Assembly (NCBI GenBank): GCA_963704405.1
Contig: OY969903.1
Coordinates: 1,364,001-1,428,000, forward strand
From: MFD01213-c1 sp963704405
GTDB taxonomy: Bacteria; Planctomycetota; Phycisphaerae; Tepidisphaerales; Tepidisphaeraceae
DNA length: 64,000 nt
Direction: 5' to 3'
The translations under genes were made by a program, and so were the position numbers. Shown one piece after another: positions 10,149 through 20,167 of this stretch. How positions within the stretch are numbered: the stretch's first letter is position 1; every line of letters begins with the position of its first letter. The notes beneath the pieces were generated by a model. The model ran no database searches. It saw only the letters and a list, made by a program, of their open reading frames with translations, and was not told the origin of the DNA.

Positions 10149-11196
10149 TTATTTGCACGCGCCTCCGGGAGTTTCTTTGACCACCTGCCTGGCTGATTTG
10201 TCGGTTCGCAACCCTTTAAACGCCGCGTGCTGCAGCATCCCGCTCTCGGGCCAGCGGCGATATTCGATCTCGGCGACAACATTCGGTTCGCAAAACTTTG
10301 CGCCGCGGGACCGCGCCGGCGAACGGATTCTTGCTGGTTGTGTGACGAGCCAATTCTTTCAGGACAGGAATATGGTCCGCCGCCGACAGGCCTGTGCCGA
10401 CTTTGCCCACATATTGAAGTTTGCCGTTGCAGTCGTAGTAACCCATCAGGAGTGCGCCGAGCCGGTTGATGGCGCCGGTGCGTTCGGGCATCCATCCGCC
10501 GATGACAAACTCCTGGCGTTGAATGATCTTGATCTTCCGCCAGGCCGGCGAGCGCTGGCCGGGGATATAGATGCTGTCGAGCCGCTTGGCGACGAGGCCT
10601 TCAAGTCCATTTCGCCGGGCAGCTTGGAGCATGGCTTTGCCTTCGCCCTGGTGAGCGGGGGTCACTTGCCAGTTGGCGCCGGTGAGCGTGAGGTCTTCGA
10701 GTATCTGTCGACGCCGGGTGTATGGTTCAGACATGACCGATCGGCCGCCGACGTAGAGGATGTCAAAGATGATGTAGAAGACGGGTTCGGAGGCGCTGAA
10801 CTGGCGAATTTCATTTGGCACATTCAGATGCATCCGGCGCTGAAGTTTTGTAAAGCTGGGACGTCCGACGTCATCGAGTGAAACGATTTCACCGTCGAGA
10901 ATGACGCGGTCCGGGCCGATTGCATCCGCGAGCGCATGCAGTTCGGGATAGCGGCGGGTGATGTCGAGCTGGTTGCGGCTTTCCAGGCGAAAGCTTTTGC
11001 CGTCGATGTAGCAGAGGGCGCGGACACCATCCCACTTGTATTCAAATGTGTATTCAGAGGGATTATTCGGCAGGCCGCTCGAAGGGCTTGCCAGCATCGG
11101 CGCGAGGCTCTGCGGCATCGGTTTGGCAGCCGGCTTTAGGCGGTGGCCTGCGCGTAGTGAGACACGCTGCGGGAGAAGGGAGGAAGCACGCGCCAT
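10149..11196 (-). CDS. ATP-dependent DNA ligase (LigD ligase domain type), frameshifted in this sequence
   Basis: Seals nicks or ends; partner of Ku. Motif I EYKWDGVR (about residue 53) holds the Lys that is adenylated; ILDGEIV and GLVAKRLDS are further nucleotidyltransferase motifs, followed by WRKIKI and an OB-fold (FVIGGW...LLMGYYD...YVGKVGTG). The frame breaks at 10301-10308: KNPFAGAVPR should continue as KFCEPNVVAEIEYRRWPESG...KETPGGACK, which ends at TAA 10149-10151. The fix is two bases added or one removed in CGCGG. A short basic N-terminus precedes the catalytic core and there is no 3'-phosphoesterase domain. GGAG sits before the ATG. Confidence 0.9.
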
Positions 11197-11539
11197 GACA
11201 ACTCCGTGATTTGTTCACGCGCTGTCTTCCGTGACTTGCTGTGATTCTGGATTGTGACTCGGGTCCAGCGGCGATCCGATCTCCGGGGCCCGGTTCTCGC
11301 CGGACCTGCACGCCGTCATCCTGACTCCAACACCGAATTGGCCCTATGGGAGATTCATTGCAAGTGGCGCGCCAGCGCGCACTTATGACAATTTTCATTA
11401 TCGGACGACGCGCAAGTTGAGGTAGCGGCGTCAACAGTGCGCCGCAGGAAGTTTCAGAGTAAAAGCGCAGGGGGGAACAGGTGCACAATGGGTGCGCCTT
11501 GATGTCGGAGTCGAAATGCCTGGGGATCGCGAGCCAAAA
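11197..11539. other. intergenic stretch without a recognised gene
   Basis: 343 bases between the NHEJ ligase and the polyprenyl synthase, both on the minus strand. It must hold the NHEJ operon promoter, but no convincing -35/-10 pair stands out. No RNA or repeat recognised. Confidence 0.45.
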
Positions 11540-12523
11540 CTACATCGGGCGCGAGACGACAAATTCTGCCATCATGTCCAGAACGCGCCTTGCCTCGCTG
11601 TTTGGCAGATCGCTGATCGCGACGCGGGCCTGCTCGATCAGTTCGTGGGCTCGATTGCGCGCATATTCAATCGATTGGCTGGGGAGGATCAGGTTGCGGA
11701 TGCGTTCGACTTTGTCGGCATCGCGGCTGGCCAGCAGCGATCGCAAAAGCGTGCGATGCTCCGTCGGCGCGGTGCGGAGGAAATGAATCATCGGCAGAGT
11801 CATCTTCCCTTTTTCGATGTCGATGCCGAGCGTCTTTCCGACGGTGGAGGTGTCGCCGACAATGTCGAGGATGTCGTCCTGAATCTGGAAGGCAATGCCC
11901 AGAGACATCCCATAAGTTTCCAGCGCCTTCACGCGCGCTTCATCTGCGCCGGCGAATGTCGCGCCCAGCGTGCAGCACGCGGCGCACAGCACGGCGGTCT
12001 TGCGGCTGATGATTTCGAGGTACATCGCCTCATCGAGATCGATGTTATTTCGATTGTCGATTTGCAGAAGCTCGCCTTCGCACACCTGGTTGGTCGTGTG
12101 GGCGATCAGCCGGGATGCAAATTGCGATTGCAGGCTGGCGCAGAGGTGATAACTGTGGCTGATGAGATAATCGCCCAGCAGCACGGCGGCTTCATTCCCA
12201 CGCAGGTGATTAATCGTCGCGCCCTTGCGGCGAAGTTCGGCTTCATCGAGCACGTCGTCATGGACGAGCGTGGACATGTGAACCATTTCCACGACTGTCG
12301 CCAGCGTGATGTGGGCTTCGTTCAACTCACCGGCCGCGGAACAAGCCTTGGCGCTCAGCAGCACGAGGCAGGGGCGCAGCATCTTGCCCCGGAATCGGCT
12401 GACATGCTTCACCAGCGTGTTGACGCAGCGCAGATCACTGGACAATTCCCTGTGAAACAGTTTTTCGACGGCCTGCAACTGCGGCGCAATGCAGTCGGTA
12501 AAACCGGTGATCGCTGAAGGCAT
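11540..12523 (-). CDS. all-trans polyprenyl diphosphate synthase (octaprenyl/heptaprenyl type)
   Basis: Chain-elongating prenyltransferase that makes the long isoprenoid tail of quinones. Both aspartate-rich motifs are present: VHDDVLDEAELRRK and FQIQDDILDIVGD; the substrate loop GGKxxRP appears in altered form as FRGKMLRPCLVLL. Length 327 residues, normal for the family. ATG chosen from alignment to the family start. Chain length cannot be told from sequence with certainty; the class that lacks bulky residues before the first motif usually makes C35-C45 products. Confidence 0.88.
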   Translation of the reverse strand: MPSAITGFTDCIAPQLQAVEKLFHRELSSDLRCVNTLVKHVSRFRGKMLRPCLVLLSAKACSAAGELNEAHITLATVVEMVHMSTLVHDDVLDEAELRRKGATINHLRGNEAAVLLGDYLISHSYHLCASLQSQFASRLIAHTTNQVCEGELLQIDNRNNIDLDEAMYLEIISRKTAVLCAACCTLGATFAGADEARVKALETYGMSLGIAFQIQDDILDIVGDTSTVGKTLGIDIEKGKMTLPMIHFLRTAPTEHRTLLRSLLASRDADKVERIRNLILPSQSIEYARNRAHELIEQARVAISDLPNSEARRVLDMMAEFVVSRPM

Positions 12524-12672
12524 GGCTCTCCTTGATCCAATACTGATTTCCGGGGGAGTATAGAAACCAGTCTGCCCTAACGCGAATCCATGCCGGAAGT
12601 TTCGAAAAGATTGAAACCTGGGAAGAGAAAAGCGAGGTGAGTTTAAGAATATTCGATGGCAGATCGATTGTA

Positions 12673-14621
12673 TTAGCTGCCCGTGGATTTGGGCGGCACC
12701 GGCTTGTAATCCATTCGTTTTACAACCGCATCGTAGCTAAACCAATCCTGGATCAGCCCGGCCATCAGGTCGTTTCGCAGCATCGCCGTTACCTGTATCG
12801 ACGCCTCAAACGCCTGGTTCTTATCCACATCCGTGGAGATGTCCTGCAACTGCGCGATATAAATCTTCCCATCCTGCGGCAACTCGATCAGCTCAACCGG
12901 ATGAGCATTCGTCGACGGGTTGTACTGGCTGAGCAGCCGAAACGCCTGATCCTTAAACGCGGCGGTCCCGCTCTCGCTCATTGTGATATTCAACCCGAAG
13001 CTGCGCGAGCCGGCGTTGAAGCTTTCCGTCGTCGTTGTGCTCTTGCCGATCGCCCCGGCAGCGCCTCCAAGCGTTCCATTTCGAGCGGCCGCGAGCAGCG
13101 GACCGGCCGCCTCTTTCGCCTTCTCAAAGCCCTGCTGCGTGCGCAAATCCGCTTCCACCTTCACGCTGACATCCGCCAGGCTCGGGGCCGGCTCCGCGGC
13201 TCGGGCATCCGTCAGCCGGTAGACGTAAACATTCTGCATGTAATCCTGCAGCGGCATTGAAGGCTGCATCAGCTGCGCCCTCGCCTGTGGCGTATCCTTA
13301 TCAGGACGCGCCAGGAACGTCCGCGCCCGCTGCATCGTGAGCGTCGCAAACGGCACGGCCTGCTCGCTCATCGGATTGTCAAACGCCTGCCCGATCCCCT
13401 CGAGCATCGGCAGATCTTTTTCAGAGAGGTAACCGTTTTGCCGATCGGTCACGTAAATATGCACCCCATACTGCTGCTGGATCGAGTCCGCGAGATTGCG
13501 GAGGAATGTATAGGAGGGATAGTCCGAACCGGCGGGCGACGATGCTGCTGCGCCGCCCGGCTGCGTCGTTGCGACTGATTCGCTGTAGGCATGCCAGCCC
13601 GACGACATCACACCGGCGATGCGCCCCTGAATATCCGCCATCAGCTTGTCGACGATTGGGGTGCGAACCCGATCAATCGCTTCCTTGCTCACTTCTTCAA
13701 ATGGCTTATACGCCGGCGCTGTGCTGGGCTGCGATGATGCCAGGTTCTGCGTCGTCGGCGCCGCAGGCTGAGTTGCGGGGAACTCATCGTGATGCTGGCG
13801 ATAATAAAGACGCGCCTGCACTTCCCAGTCATACGGCGTCTTGCTCTTCTCGACCGCCGCCTGCACTTCATCACGCCGGATCGCCAGGAACTGAAGCTTC
13901 ACGCGATCCGGCAGGCGATACCCAAACCCAAACGGGTTCTTCTCCGGATCGGGCACGCCCGGATCGATATTGGCGAACTTATCAAACTGTTCCTGCATCT
14001 GCTGCGTCGTTGGAGGCGGCAGTTTGCTCGCGTAATCGGATGCCGGAATCTCGACAACATTCAGCCGGATATTCTGGAGATACTTCGCCAGCATCTCGTC
14101 GCGATATGGCTGGCTCACCTTCACATCGCTGGCAAGCCGCACAAAGTTTGACTGGATCAGCAGCATATCGGTGACGGCATCGCGCGCCAGTTCTTCGACT
14201 GCGTCGTCCGGCTCGGGCGACGGGCGAAAATTGTTGGCCATGATTTCATTGAGCTGATCGTTATCGATCCGGACACCGGCATCCCTTGCTTCGCGGCGCA
14301 GCAGCATGAACAACTCGGGCTTCTCGTTGATCGCATTGGTGAGCTTGTTCCCCCACATTTTTTCGCTGATCGGTTCCAGGTGCGGTTCGCCGGTGTAGCG
14401 ATCATTCACCTCCACGGCAACATTACGATTCAGCACCTGCCATTCCGTGTGCGCCTGCTCAAGATCGCCGTTATAGACGGGCGCATCTTTCACATGTCCA
14501 ATCACAGTCTGGCTGCGCGGCTCCCCCCGCGCGGTCCGCTCTGGGCCGCGAAGGCGACCATCAGCCCAACCATGAAAAATGCGAGCACTTTCTTCTGATG
14601 CTTTCGAATCAATTTGATCAT
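12673..14621 (-). CDS. SurA/PpiD-like membrane-anchored periplasmic chaperone, frameshifted in this sequence
   Basis: From the ATG at 14621 the start reads MIKLIRKHQKKVLAFFMVGL, a basic head and one membrane segment as in PpiD. The frame then breaks at the six-G run (14523-14528 on the plus strand as C). A seventh G joins GPRGG to EPRSQTVIGHVKDAPVYNGDL, and the rest runs open for about 610 residues. The body resembles SurA_N helices (LRREARDAGVRIDNDQLNEIM) and a C-terminal part rich in coiled helices. I do not see a complete parvulin catalytic motif, so isomerase activity is doubtful. Next to a TPR-type secreted protein in the same direction; both may serve envelope protein folding. Confidence 0.72.
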
Positions 14622-14682
14622 GAATATTCCGAGGCGGTCCTGAGATGATTTGCCGTATATATGACGCTGAAATTTCTACCTG

Positions 14683-15762
14683 CTATGAGCCGGCGCCAAG
14701 CCGCTCGATGCTCGCCTTTGCATCCGCGGCTTCCGGCTGGTCGGCGTAATCTTTCGCGATCTGCTGATACAAAGAAAGGGCGACCGGTGATTCCTTCAAA
14801 GCCTCTTCAAGCTGCGCAACACGAAGCAGCGACGCCGCCACGTGCGGCTGGCCAGCCACATCTTTCGCAAACGCCACCACGCGCATATACGCGATCGCGA
14901 TGTCCTTCAATTCCTGCACTTCATCCTTGCCCGCATCGATCCCGTCTTTCGCCGACGCCAAAATAAAAAGCGCATCGGCCTGATTCACCGGATCGGTAAA
15001 CAACTGCCGGTTCTGCTCAAGCTCGCTTAACGCTTTATTGTAGTCCTTCGTATCCAGCGCGATACGCGCCGAAGCCAGTTTTATCGCCGCCATATCTGCC
15101 GGGCTCGCCGCCCCGTATTTCACCAGTTGCCCAAGCGTCTGGTTGACGTTGGCTGTATCTTTTTTTGCCCGATAAATTTCCAGAAGAAAACTCAGCAGCG
15201 CGCCCCGCTGAGCATCCGATAGCTTCGGCGACTCCAGCGCCTTATTGATATTCACCACGGCCGAATCCAATGCCGGCGAATTGGGATCCGTAATCGCCGG
15301 CTTCATCTTCACCGCCGCCGCCGGGTCTTTCTGAACGATCGCGAGGTATGCCGTCACCGCAATGTCGAATCGATTCACTTTTGGCGCGAGATCGGCAAGC
15401 CGATACGCCGACCGGTCCCGCACCCAGTCTTTCGCCGTAGCCTGAATCGCCTTCTGATATCCGTCGGCAGCCTCGGTTGACTTTCCGTTGCGATAAGCCT
15501 CTTCCGCGCCGTTGAAATCTGTCTCCCCATCGGCGGCCATCTGCTGCATCTGCGACAGCGGCTTCGTCACCTCATTGCTGCCATTGGACGATTGATACAC
15601 AATAGAATTCTCATCCAGCCGAAGAACCTTCACCCCGCTGACGGCGATCGGATTATTCTTCCCGCTTTCCCCAATCCAAAGCGTATCCGCCAGCGCGAGC
15701 GGTGGAGCGCCCAACGCCGCGAGCATCGCGAGAAGAAAAATGGACTTTTGTCCCAGGTTCAT
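14683..15762 (-). CDS. secreted TPR-like repeat protein, function unknown
   Basis: Starting at MNLGQKSIFLLAMLAALGAPPLALA (signal peptide, cut after ALA) the mature protein is about 335 residues. After a short beta-rich start (TLWIGESG..IAVSGVKVLRLDENSIVYQ) it is helical with TPR-like units rich in Ala and Leu (AAEDAYRNGKSTEAADGYQKA-type spacing). The start is set by the signal peptide; the frame upstream stays open for 13 codons with no merit. Upstream of the SurA/PpiD-like gene with a 61-base gap, so possibly one operon. Likely a periplasmic scaffold, but no specific role can be given. Confidence 0.68.
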   Translation of the reverse strand: MNLGQKSIFLLAMLAALGAPPLALADTLWIGESGKNNPIAVSGVKVLRLDENSIVYQSSNGSNEVTKPLSQMQQMAADGETDFNGAEEAYRNGKSTEAADGYQKAIQATAKDWVRDRSAYRLADLAPKVNRFDIAVTAYLAIVQKDPAAAVKMKPAITDPNSPALDSAVVNINKALESPKLSDAQRGALLSFLLEIYRAKKDTANVNQTLGQLVKYGAASPADMAAIKLASARIALDTKDYNKALSELEQNRQLFTDPVNQADALFILASAKDGIDAGKDEVQELKDIAIAYMRVVAFAKDVAGQPHVAASLLRVAQLEEALKESPVALSLYQQIAKDYADQPEAADAKASIERLGAGS

Positions 15763-15817
15763 CAACGTTTCCCAAACGGGGCTATTCCCCGAGCCGGCCA
15801 AAGGTGCGGAATGAAAA

Positions 15818-15899
15818 TGCAGGAGAGGGGGGTCGAACCCCTACACCTTTCGGTACAGGATCCTAAGTCCTGCGCGTCTGCCAATTCCGCCACTCCTGC
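15818..15899 (-). tRNA. tRNA-Leu (anticodon UAG)
   Basis: 82 bases. The acceptor stem GCAGGAG pairs with CTCCTGC, discriminator base A, and the 3' CCA is not encoded. The anticodon stem CAGGA/TCCTG holds loop CTTAGGA with anticodon TAG. There is a long class II variable arm (TGTACCGAAAGGTGTA) and the T-arm GGGGTTCGACCCC, as expected for leucine. Confidence 0.97.
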
Positions 15900-16077
15900 A
15901 GGGGGAGTTATTAAAAGGTTCTGGTAAGGGGAAGTCAATTTGGGACCGGGATGGCGGGCGGCGATTTCGCACAAATTAAGCTCGAATGCTGGCTCTAAAG
16001 CACAGCAGCCGACAGACCGCAATAAAAGCCGCCCGCTCCCTGGATACCGGCAGCCGCAGAAAAATGAACGAACGCAA

Positions 16078-17751
16078 TCACTCCTGAATCCCCTCTGGAA
16101 TGGGCGTTTCCATCGGCCGCTTCCACAGTAAATGTACCCGCCAATGCGCATCATCCCGCAACGGAAAATCCATCCGATAATGAGCCCCCCGCGATTCCGT
16201 CCGCGTATGAGCGGCGGTGGTAATCAGAAAGCACGCGGTCAACATATTCTGCAATTCCCACCCGGCCACCGCCGCCGCCGGCCCGAGCGTGTCGGCGTTA
16301 AATGTCTTATCCATCACATACCGCGACCAGAACGCAATAATCTCGCGGGTCTCCGCCAGCCGTTCACCGCTCCGTTCGATGCCCACATTCCGCCACATCA
16401 CGCTGCGGAGCGAACTCTTCACGTCAACAACATCCAATTCCGTCTTGGTTGAAGGAGGAATTCGCGATTCAATCAACACCGGAAATTTCCCCTTATCTTC
16501 CTTCGCGCTGGCGGCGGCATGCACTCCCGCCCGGGCCCCAAACGCCAGACCCTCCAGCAGCGAATTAGACCCCAGCCGATTAGCCCCATGCAGACCCGAG
16601 CATCCCGCCTCGCCAACCGCATACAACCCTTCAAGACTCGATCGCCCATGCTCGTCGGCGTCCACCCCCCCGATCATGTAATGAGCCGCCGGGTGAATCG
16701 GAATCAGATCCTTACTCACATTAATTTCAAACTGGTCCACCAGCACCGCCAGCTTTGGAAACCGCTCCCGGAATTCCTGCATCGGCAGATGCCGCACATC
16801 CAGATACACATGCGTGAAATGCGTCTTGCGAATCTGCTCCACAATCGCGCGGCTCACCACGTCCCGCGGCGCCAGCTCCCCCATCGGATGATAATCCTTC
16901 ATGAACCGGTATCCATTGCGGTCCACCAGGTAAGCCCCTTCCCCCCGCACCGCTTCCGTAATCAGCGCGCGGCTCGACCCTGCGACATACAGCGTCGTCG
17001 GATGAAACTGCACCATCTCCATATCCTGCAAACTTGCCCCCGCCCGATACGCCATCGCGTGCCCATCCGCCGTCGCGATCTTCGGATTAGTCGACTCCCG
17101 ATAAAGCTGCCCCGCACCGCCTGAGGCAAGAATCGTCCGCTTCGCCCAGATGATCTGAATCTTATTTTCAATCAGCGCCAAAACGCCCAGGCATTTCTGA
17201 TCCTCGCTCAGCAGATCAATGACAAACGCCCCCTCGCAGGTGCGAATATTTTCCCGCGTCCGCACCGTCCGAATCAGCGTCTGCGCCAGCTCTTTCCCCG
17301 TGGCGTCTCCATACGCATGAAGAATTCGCGCAAATGAATGTCCCCCCTCGCGCGTGAACGCAAGGTCATACGGGTTCCCGATTTTCTTATCAAAATTCGC
17401 CCCCCATTCCAGCAACTCCAAAACCCGCCCCGGCCCTTCTTCCACCACAATCCGAACCGCCTGATCGTTGCAAAGCCCGGCTCCCCCGACCTCCGTGTCA
17501 TTAATATGTGAAGCCACGCTATCCAGCGGCTGCAGCACTGCCGCTATTCCCCCTTGCGCATACCAGGTATTTGATTCATCCAGGGTATCTTTGGTAAGCA
17601 CCAGCACGTCCACCCCCCCATCTGCTGCCGCGATCGCCGCCCGCAATCCCGCAACACCGCCGCCAATCACCAAAACATCGGTAAACTGCTGCGGCAGGCG
17701 AGCCGCCTTGAATGGGATCAGATAGCGGCGCTGGGTCAAAGACTCAAACAT
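16078..17751 (-). CDS. nadB: L-aspartate oxidase
   Basis: FAD enzyme that oxidises aspartate to iminoaspartate, first step of de novo NAD synthesis. The FAD-binding loop VLVIGGGVAGLRAA is near the start, followed by the covalent-flavin-family motifs HPTTLYVAG, GGVDADEHGRSSLEGLYAVGE and GLHGANRLGSNSLLEGL. From the ATG at 17751 (MFESLTQRRYLIPF) the product has 557 residues; the frame runs open 38 codons further upstream without a sensible start. No nadA or nadC neighbours are in view. Intact. Confidence 0.95.
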   Translation of the reverse strand: MFESLTQRRYLIPFKAARLPQQFTDVLVIGGGVAGLRAAIAAADGGVDVLVLTKDTLDESNTWYAQGGIAAVLQPLDSVASHINDTEVGGAGLCNDQAVRIVVEEGPGRVLELLEWGANFDKKIGNPYDLAFTREGGHSFARILHAYGDATGKELAQTLIRTVRTRENIRTCEGAFVIDLLSEDQKCLGVLALIENKIQIIWAKRTILASGGAGQLYRESTNPKIATADGHAMAYRAGASLQDMEMVQFHPTTLYVAGSSRALITEAVRGEGAYLVDRNGYRFMKDYHPMGELAPRDVVSRAIVEQIRKTHFTHVYLDVRHLPMQEFRERFPKLAVLVDQFEINVSKDLIPIHPAAHYMIGGVDADEHGRSSLEGLYAVGEAGCSGLHGANRLGSNSLLEGLAFGARAGVHAAASAKEDKGKFPVLIESRIPPSTKTELDVVDVKSSLRSVMWRNVGIERSGERLAETREIIAFWSRYVMDKTFNADTLGPAAAVAGWELQNMLTACFLITTAAHTRTESRGAHYRMDFPLRDDAHWRVHLLWKRPMETPIPEGIQE

Positions 17752-17963
17752 ACCGTTATCGTAGAGGACGGCGATCAGATTTTCATCATGGAGTTGCGAT
17801 CGCGTTCTCCGGTCCTCAGTGCAATTGAGAGGCTTAAAGGCCCCATGCCATTGCCCTGGCTGCAATCCCTCTCACCCAAACTCCCTCCTTGCAACTTCCC
17901 CTCCATTCAAGGAAATTGACGCCAGTTTTCCTGTCTATCGCCGGATCACTCCAAGGAGGCTGC

Positions 17964-20015
17964 GTGCGGGTTTGGGGTCTTCACATCATTGATCTCTGTA
18001 TCCTTCTCTCTTTCCTGGTCGCCATCCTCGCGATCGGATTCAAAGTCTCCCGCGGCGTCAAAGCCGAAGCCGACTTCTATCTCGGTGGTCGAAAACTCGG
18101 CCGCGTCCTCCAATTCTTCCTCAACTTCGGCAATGCCGCCGACTCCACCGGCGCCGTCCAGACCTCCCGCGAAGTCTATCGTCAGGGCGCATCCGGGGCG
18201 TGGCTCGGCCTGCAAACACTTTTCATCACACCTTTCTTCTGGTTCACCCAGCCCTGGTATCGCCGCTCCCGCCTCGTCACGATGGCTGACCTGTTTGTCG
18301 ATCGCTTCAACAGCAAATCCGTCGCGTCGGCCTATGCCGCATTCAACATCCTGATCGCCCTCATCACCCTGGGCACCGGCAACATCGCCGCCTACAAAGT
18401 CGCCGCCGCCATGATGGTCAAAGAACCGGCGGCGTACACTTCCGCCGACCGCGAACGCGTCGCCAATTACAACGAATATCAAACCCTCAAATCCCAAAAG
18501 ACCGCTGCCACACTTCCCCCGGACATGGAACCCCGCTTCCGTCAGCTCGATGATCTTAATTCCCTGGGAGAACTCTCTTCCGATGTTCCCTATTTCAGCA
18601 AAGTCCCTTTCCTCATCGCTTATTCCCTCATTGTTGCCGCCTACATCATCCTCGGCGGCCTCAAAGCCGCCGCCATTACCGACGCCGTTCAAGGCGTGCT
18701 CGTGCTGCTCATGTCCATCCTCCTGATCCCCCTGGGCCTGCACAGCATCGGCGGGCTCCACCAAATGCATCTCCGCGTTTCCCCGGAAAACTTCAATATC
18801 TTCGGCAGCGCCATCAGCGAATACGCCTGGTTCACCATCGCCGCCATCACCTTCACCAGCCTCGTGCAGATTCTCGGCCTCATGCACAATATGTCCGCCG
18901 GAGGCTCCGCACGCGACGAAGACACCGCCCGTTTCGGAATGATCTCCGGCGGTTTCATGAAACGCTTCGTCCTTATCGGTTGGATGTTCTGCGGCCTGAT
19001 CGCTATCGCCATGTTCGGTGGCCGCCTCTCCGACCCCGACATCGCCTGGGGCGCCCTCTCCAAAACGCTCCTCATGCCCGGCCTCATGGGCATCATGCTC
19101 TCGGGCATGTTGCTCGGTCATATGCCCTCCGTCGGCGTCACATCCGTCGCCGTCTCTGCACTCGCAACCCGCAATCTATATGAACCCCTCGCCCCCAGCA
19201 GAAGCGAGCGCCACTATCTCCGCTTCGGCCAATTCGCCATCGCCGCCGTCCTCGCCCTGGGGATCTTCGTCTCCACTAACTTCACCGATGTCGCCCAGGC
19301 CTGGACGATGATGATCACCTTCAACACCTACTTCGGTGCGGTCGTGTTCCTTATCTTCTTCTGGCGCAGGCTTACCCCGCACGCGATCATGATCGGTTTA
19401 GTCGTGTGGGTGATCCTGCTCGGTGTAATTCCCTGGTTTCTTCCTCATTCCGAATCCTTCTGCCGATACGCCCCCTTTCTTCAGAAAACTCCCGAGCGCC
19501 AAATCATCGACTCCGCCGGCAAGCCCCACACAATTCTTCCCAAGGCGGTATATTTCGACAATGTCGCCCATATCTATCCAACCGATCCAACATCGCCCAT
19601 GACCGGCGTCGGCCGCTTCAACATTGAAACCTATGCCCTGCACCTGGCCGCCGTTCCGGTAGAACGCTTCACTCCCGCCCAGCTCCTCGCCGCCCGCTGG
19701 GCTTTTGACGGCCTGTTCCCCTTCCTGATATTGATCGTCCTGAGCTGGCTCACGCCCTGGAGCGAACCGGATCGAGCCGAACGCTTCTACGCCAAACTTA
19801 AAACCCCCGTAGCCCCCACCCCCGAGCAGGACGAAATTGAAGTCCAAAAAAGCTTCGACTACCCCAAACGATTCGACGACCAAAAACTTCTCCCCCGGTC
19901 TAATTGGGAATTCACCAAATGGAATAAAAAAGATTTCAAAGGCTTCTTCGGCTGCTGGGCCATCGTCGCTTTCATCCTCCTGGTCCTCTGGATCGTCCTC
20001 CACGTCGGTCAGTGA
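17964..20015 (+). CDS. sodium:solute symporter (SSS family)
   Basis: Multi-pass inner-membrane carrier, probably importing a sugar or sugar acid with Na+. GTG start chosen because AAGGAGG lies four bases upstream and the first helix begins directly after (VWGLHIIDLCILLSFLV). The family hallmark (DFYLGGRKLGR...NFGNAADSTGAVQTSREVYRQG) follows. It is longer than usual (683 residues) owing to a loop of about 50 residues after helix 5 and another near residues 510-580. It precedes a rhamnogalacturonan-lyase-like lipoprotein and convergent GH115 gene, so the likely cargo is a plant-polysaccharide breakdown product; this is context inference. Confidence 0.88.
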   Translation: MRVWGLHIIDLCILLSFLVAILAIGFKVSRGVKAEADFYLGGRKLGRVLQFFLNFGNAADSTGAVQTSREVYRQGASGAWLGLQTLFITPFFWFTQPWYRRSRLVTMADLFVDRFNSKSVASAYAAFNILIALITLGTGNIAAYKVAAAMMVKEPAAYTSADRERVANYNEYQTLKSQKTAATLPPDMEPRFRQLDDLNSLGELSSDVPYFSKVPFLIAYSLIVAAYIILGGLKAAAITDAVQGVLVLLMSILLIPLGLHSIGGLHQMHLRVSPENFNIFGSAISEYAWFTIAAITFTSLVQILGLMHNMSAGGSARDEDTARFGMISGGFMKRFVLIGWMFCGLIAIAMFGGRLSDPDIAWGALSKTLLMPGLMGIMLSGMLLGHMPSVGVTSVAVSALATRNLYEPLAPSRSERHYLRFGQFAIAAVLALGIFVSTNFTDVAQAWTMMITFNTYFGAVVFLIFFWRRLTPHAIMIGLVVWVILLGVIPWFLPHSESFCRYAPFLQKTPERQIIDSAGKPHTILPKAVYFDNVAHIYPTDPTSPMTGVGRFNIETYALHLAAVPVERFTPAQLLAARWAFDGLFPFLILIVLSWLTPWSEPDRAERFYAKLKTPVAPTPEQDEIEVQKSFDYPKRFDDQKLLPRSNWEFTKWNKKDFKGFFGCWAIVAFILLVLWIVLHVGQ

Positions 20016-20167
20016 ATGATCCTTTAACGACCCGCAACAATGCCCGAATACCCGAATCATCTGCAGCTTCATCACTCGAATATTCGTCTTTCAAATTTTC
20101 CCTCCTTTTGCGTCGTGGCGACCAACTACATTTTCAGAAGCGTTCAAAACTCTAAATCGAGGAACCA

